From IMG/VR virus record IMGVR_UViG_3300009182_000170, positions 1-36,420 of that record: a DNA stretch of 36,420 nucleotides; one strand, given 5' to 3'. The notes beneath the pieces were generated by a model. It worked only from the letters and a program-made list of their open reading frames with translations, did not search any database and had not been told where the DNA came from. This document shows, piece after piece, positions 35,669 through 36,420 of this stretch. Origin of the DNA: a virus. Made by a program: the position numbers and the translations under genes. Numbering within the stretch: position 1 is the stretch's first letter; every line of letters starts with the position of its first letter.

Positions 35669-35923
35669 CTATTTTTGAAAAAGATTCTGCATCACTCCAG
35701 CCAAATAAACACTGGCCCTGCTTGACGGATACTCCGTGAGAGCAAAGTTGATTGCGGCTGTGAGGGATTCGTTCCTCTGCTTGATTTGTTGAATGACTGG
35801 CGAAAGCTCGTTCATGTTGCGGTCAATCGCTTTCAGCTTCTCCTCAAGGTGAGAGATGATCGTGATGAGCTTGGAGTTCTCGTTGAGCAGGGATTCAATG
35901 GTGGTGTCGTTTGGTGTTGTCAT
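35669..35923 (-). CDS. Small coiled-coil protein (84 aa)
   Basis: This protein begins MTTPNDTTIESLLNENSKLI, with a long heptad region (SHLEEKLKAIDRNMNELSPV) and a C-terminal 'ALTEYPSSRASVYLAGVMQ' tail. Its start overlaps the upstream stop as ATGA. Function is unknown. Several short coiled-coil proteins stand next to each other here, upstream of ERF. Confidence 0.55.
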   Translation of the reverse strand: MTTPNDTTIESLLNENSKLITIISHLEEKLKAIDRNMNELSPVIQQIKQRNESLTAAINFALTEYPSSRASVYLAGVMQNLFQK

Positions 35924-36159
35924 TTGATTTTTTCCATTAGTATATCAATGGCTCGGTTGATTTTTTCTTGAAGTGTAACAGCCTTATCTGCGTAGTATTT
36001 GTTGCCATCTAAACAAGCATTTTTCTCTGTCCTTAATGCGGCAACTTTGGCCTGTGATGCGGCAAGTTCTCGCTCAAGTTGTTTAGAAAAATCAACGAGA
36101 TCGGCTTCGCATAGCATTGAATAGAATACCGCATCAGTTCGTGGCGTGTCGGTTGTCAT
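35920..36159 (-). CDS. Common phage accessory protein, MTxTPRTDA type
   Basis: This 79-aa protein begins MTTDTPRTDAVFYSMLCEAD and continues with ERELAASQAKVAALRTEKNA. The 'TPRTDA' opening followed by an amphipathic helix with 'FSRQLEREL' is very common among phage and prophage accessory proteins of unknown function. An AAGGA lies 5-10 bases before the start, one of the few Shine-Dalgarno-like sites. It appears to be the first gene of this transcript, since the upstream gene ends with a hairpin. Confidence 0.65.
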   Translation of the reverse strand: MTTDTPRTDAVFYSMLCEADLVDFSKQLERELAASQAKVAALRTEKNACLDGNKYYADKAVTLQEKINRAIDILMEKIK

Positions 36160-36248
36160 GCAGTCCTTCTATGTGTATAGGTTTTGGATTGCAACAACAA
36201 AATAAAATTATTATTTGCTTGACGAGAAAAGTCGAGTCAGTAAAATCC

Positions 36249-36275
36249 CCTGCGGAGCAGGACTCAAGAGAGTCC
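36249..36275 (-). terminator. Weak paired hairpins at the end of the endolysin-like gene
   Basis: GGACTC/GAGTCC (36260-36265/36270-36275) overlaps the stop codon of the truncated gene, and CCTGC/GCAGG (36249-36253/36257-36261) follows it. They partly exclude each other, like alternative stems. On the minus strand GGGGATTTTACTG follows, a modest U-tract. Together they could end or attenuate the upstream transcript before the operon that starts at 36159. Confidence 0.35.
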
Positions 36276-36420
36276 ACAAACCTTGCGTAGATCAGCAGTT
36301 CTAGCCAACCATCCTTTTAAATACTTCCTGCTTGATGGTCTTGCTTCTGCTAGATTTTTATAAAAATCATCTTGAGCATCTAAAAACTTTCTTGGATTGG
36401 CTCCCGCTTGACGAACCAAC
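36264..36420 (-). CDS. C-terminal end of a probable endolysin (GH108/PG_binding_3-like)
   Basis: The frame is open from the right edge to a TGA at 36264, giving the last 51 residues. It reads LVRQAGANPRKFLDAQDDFY and then KNLAEARPSSRKYLKGWLAR ending TADLRKVCGLS. The 'FLDAQDDFYKNLA...P..RKYLKGWL.R...LRK' pattern is what I know from the C-terminal peptidoglycan-binding part of GH108-type phage lysozymes. The catalytic part is outside the window. It would degrade the host wall at lysis. No holin is identified next to it in the window. Confidence 0.55.
   Translation of the reverse strand, partial: LVRQAGANPRKFLDAQDDFYKNLAEARPSSRKYLKGWLARTADLRKVCGLS

Noticed and set aside
1-36420. CRISPR array, integrase, transposase or phage attachment site
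   Set aside because: No regularly spaced repeats, no tyrosine/serine recombinase or IS transposase motifs, and no tRNA fragment that would mark an att site.

Overview
The window reads as a large part of a tailed double-stranded DNA phage (or an unintegrated prophage). The packaging genes (large terminase, portal, scaffold-like protein), a row of virion proteins and a phage replication set (DnaB helicase, RecB/Cas4-type exonuclease, ERF annealing protein) are all recognisable. No integrase, no phage repressor that I recognise, no tRNA and no CRISPR array is visible. Three successive coiled-coil or giant virion proteins (432, 309 and 1407 aa) and the absence of any tape-measure, sheath or tail-tube gene suggest a short-tailed (podovirus-like) virion; this is inference. 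The host cannot be named. Many starts lack a Shine-Dalgarno sequence and sit behind A/C-only leaders such as ACACAATG, which points to a host lineage with low Shine-Dalgarno use.

Layout, right to left, which is the transcription direction of most genes. (1) 36420-32306: the end of a probable endolysin, small coiled-coil proteins, ERF recombinase, a metallophosphoesterase, a small HTH-like protein, a 26-aa membrane peptide, an HExxH protein and a zinc-ribbon protein, mostly joined by 4-bp ATGA overlaps. (2) 32309-24710: portal, two small basic proteins, an ATP-grasp ligase, small proteins, scaffold-like protein, a terminator and large terminase. (3) 24678-21033: small proteins, a C5-cytosine methyltransferase whose second frame is also open throughout, exonuclease, DnaB, small proteins and a terminator. 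(4) 20898-18423: about eleven tiny accessory genes, ending with two overlapping 46- and 51-aa membrane proteins. (5) 16231-18286: a plus-strand operon of seven small genes with ACA-rich leaders, closed by a strong terminator. (6) 15968-15474: a solitary small-terminase-like gene. (7) 13811-15204: plus-strand genes around a roughly 350-nt structured noncoding stretch. (8) 13733-1: a second minus-strand virion operon: glycosyltransferase-like protein, connector-like protein, internal virion proteins, tail/appendage proteins, a second glycosyltransferase-like protein, two nucleases, and finally the start of a probable major capsid gene running off the left edge.

The genes fit one lytic programme: recombination-dependent replication (ERF, exonuclease, DnaB), protection or marking of DNA (cytosine methyltransferase), packaging (TerS, TerL, portal) and particle assembly. 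The extras deserve most attention: the ATP-grasp ligase inside the head module, the glycosyltransferase / 'QGSCR' pair beside the tail module, the dual-frame methyltransferase and two unassigned structured noncoding regions between 14.6 and 15.5 kb.
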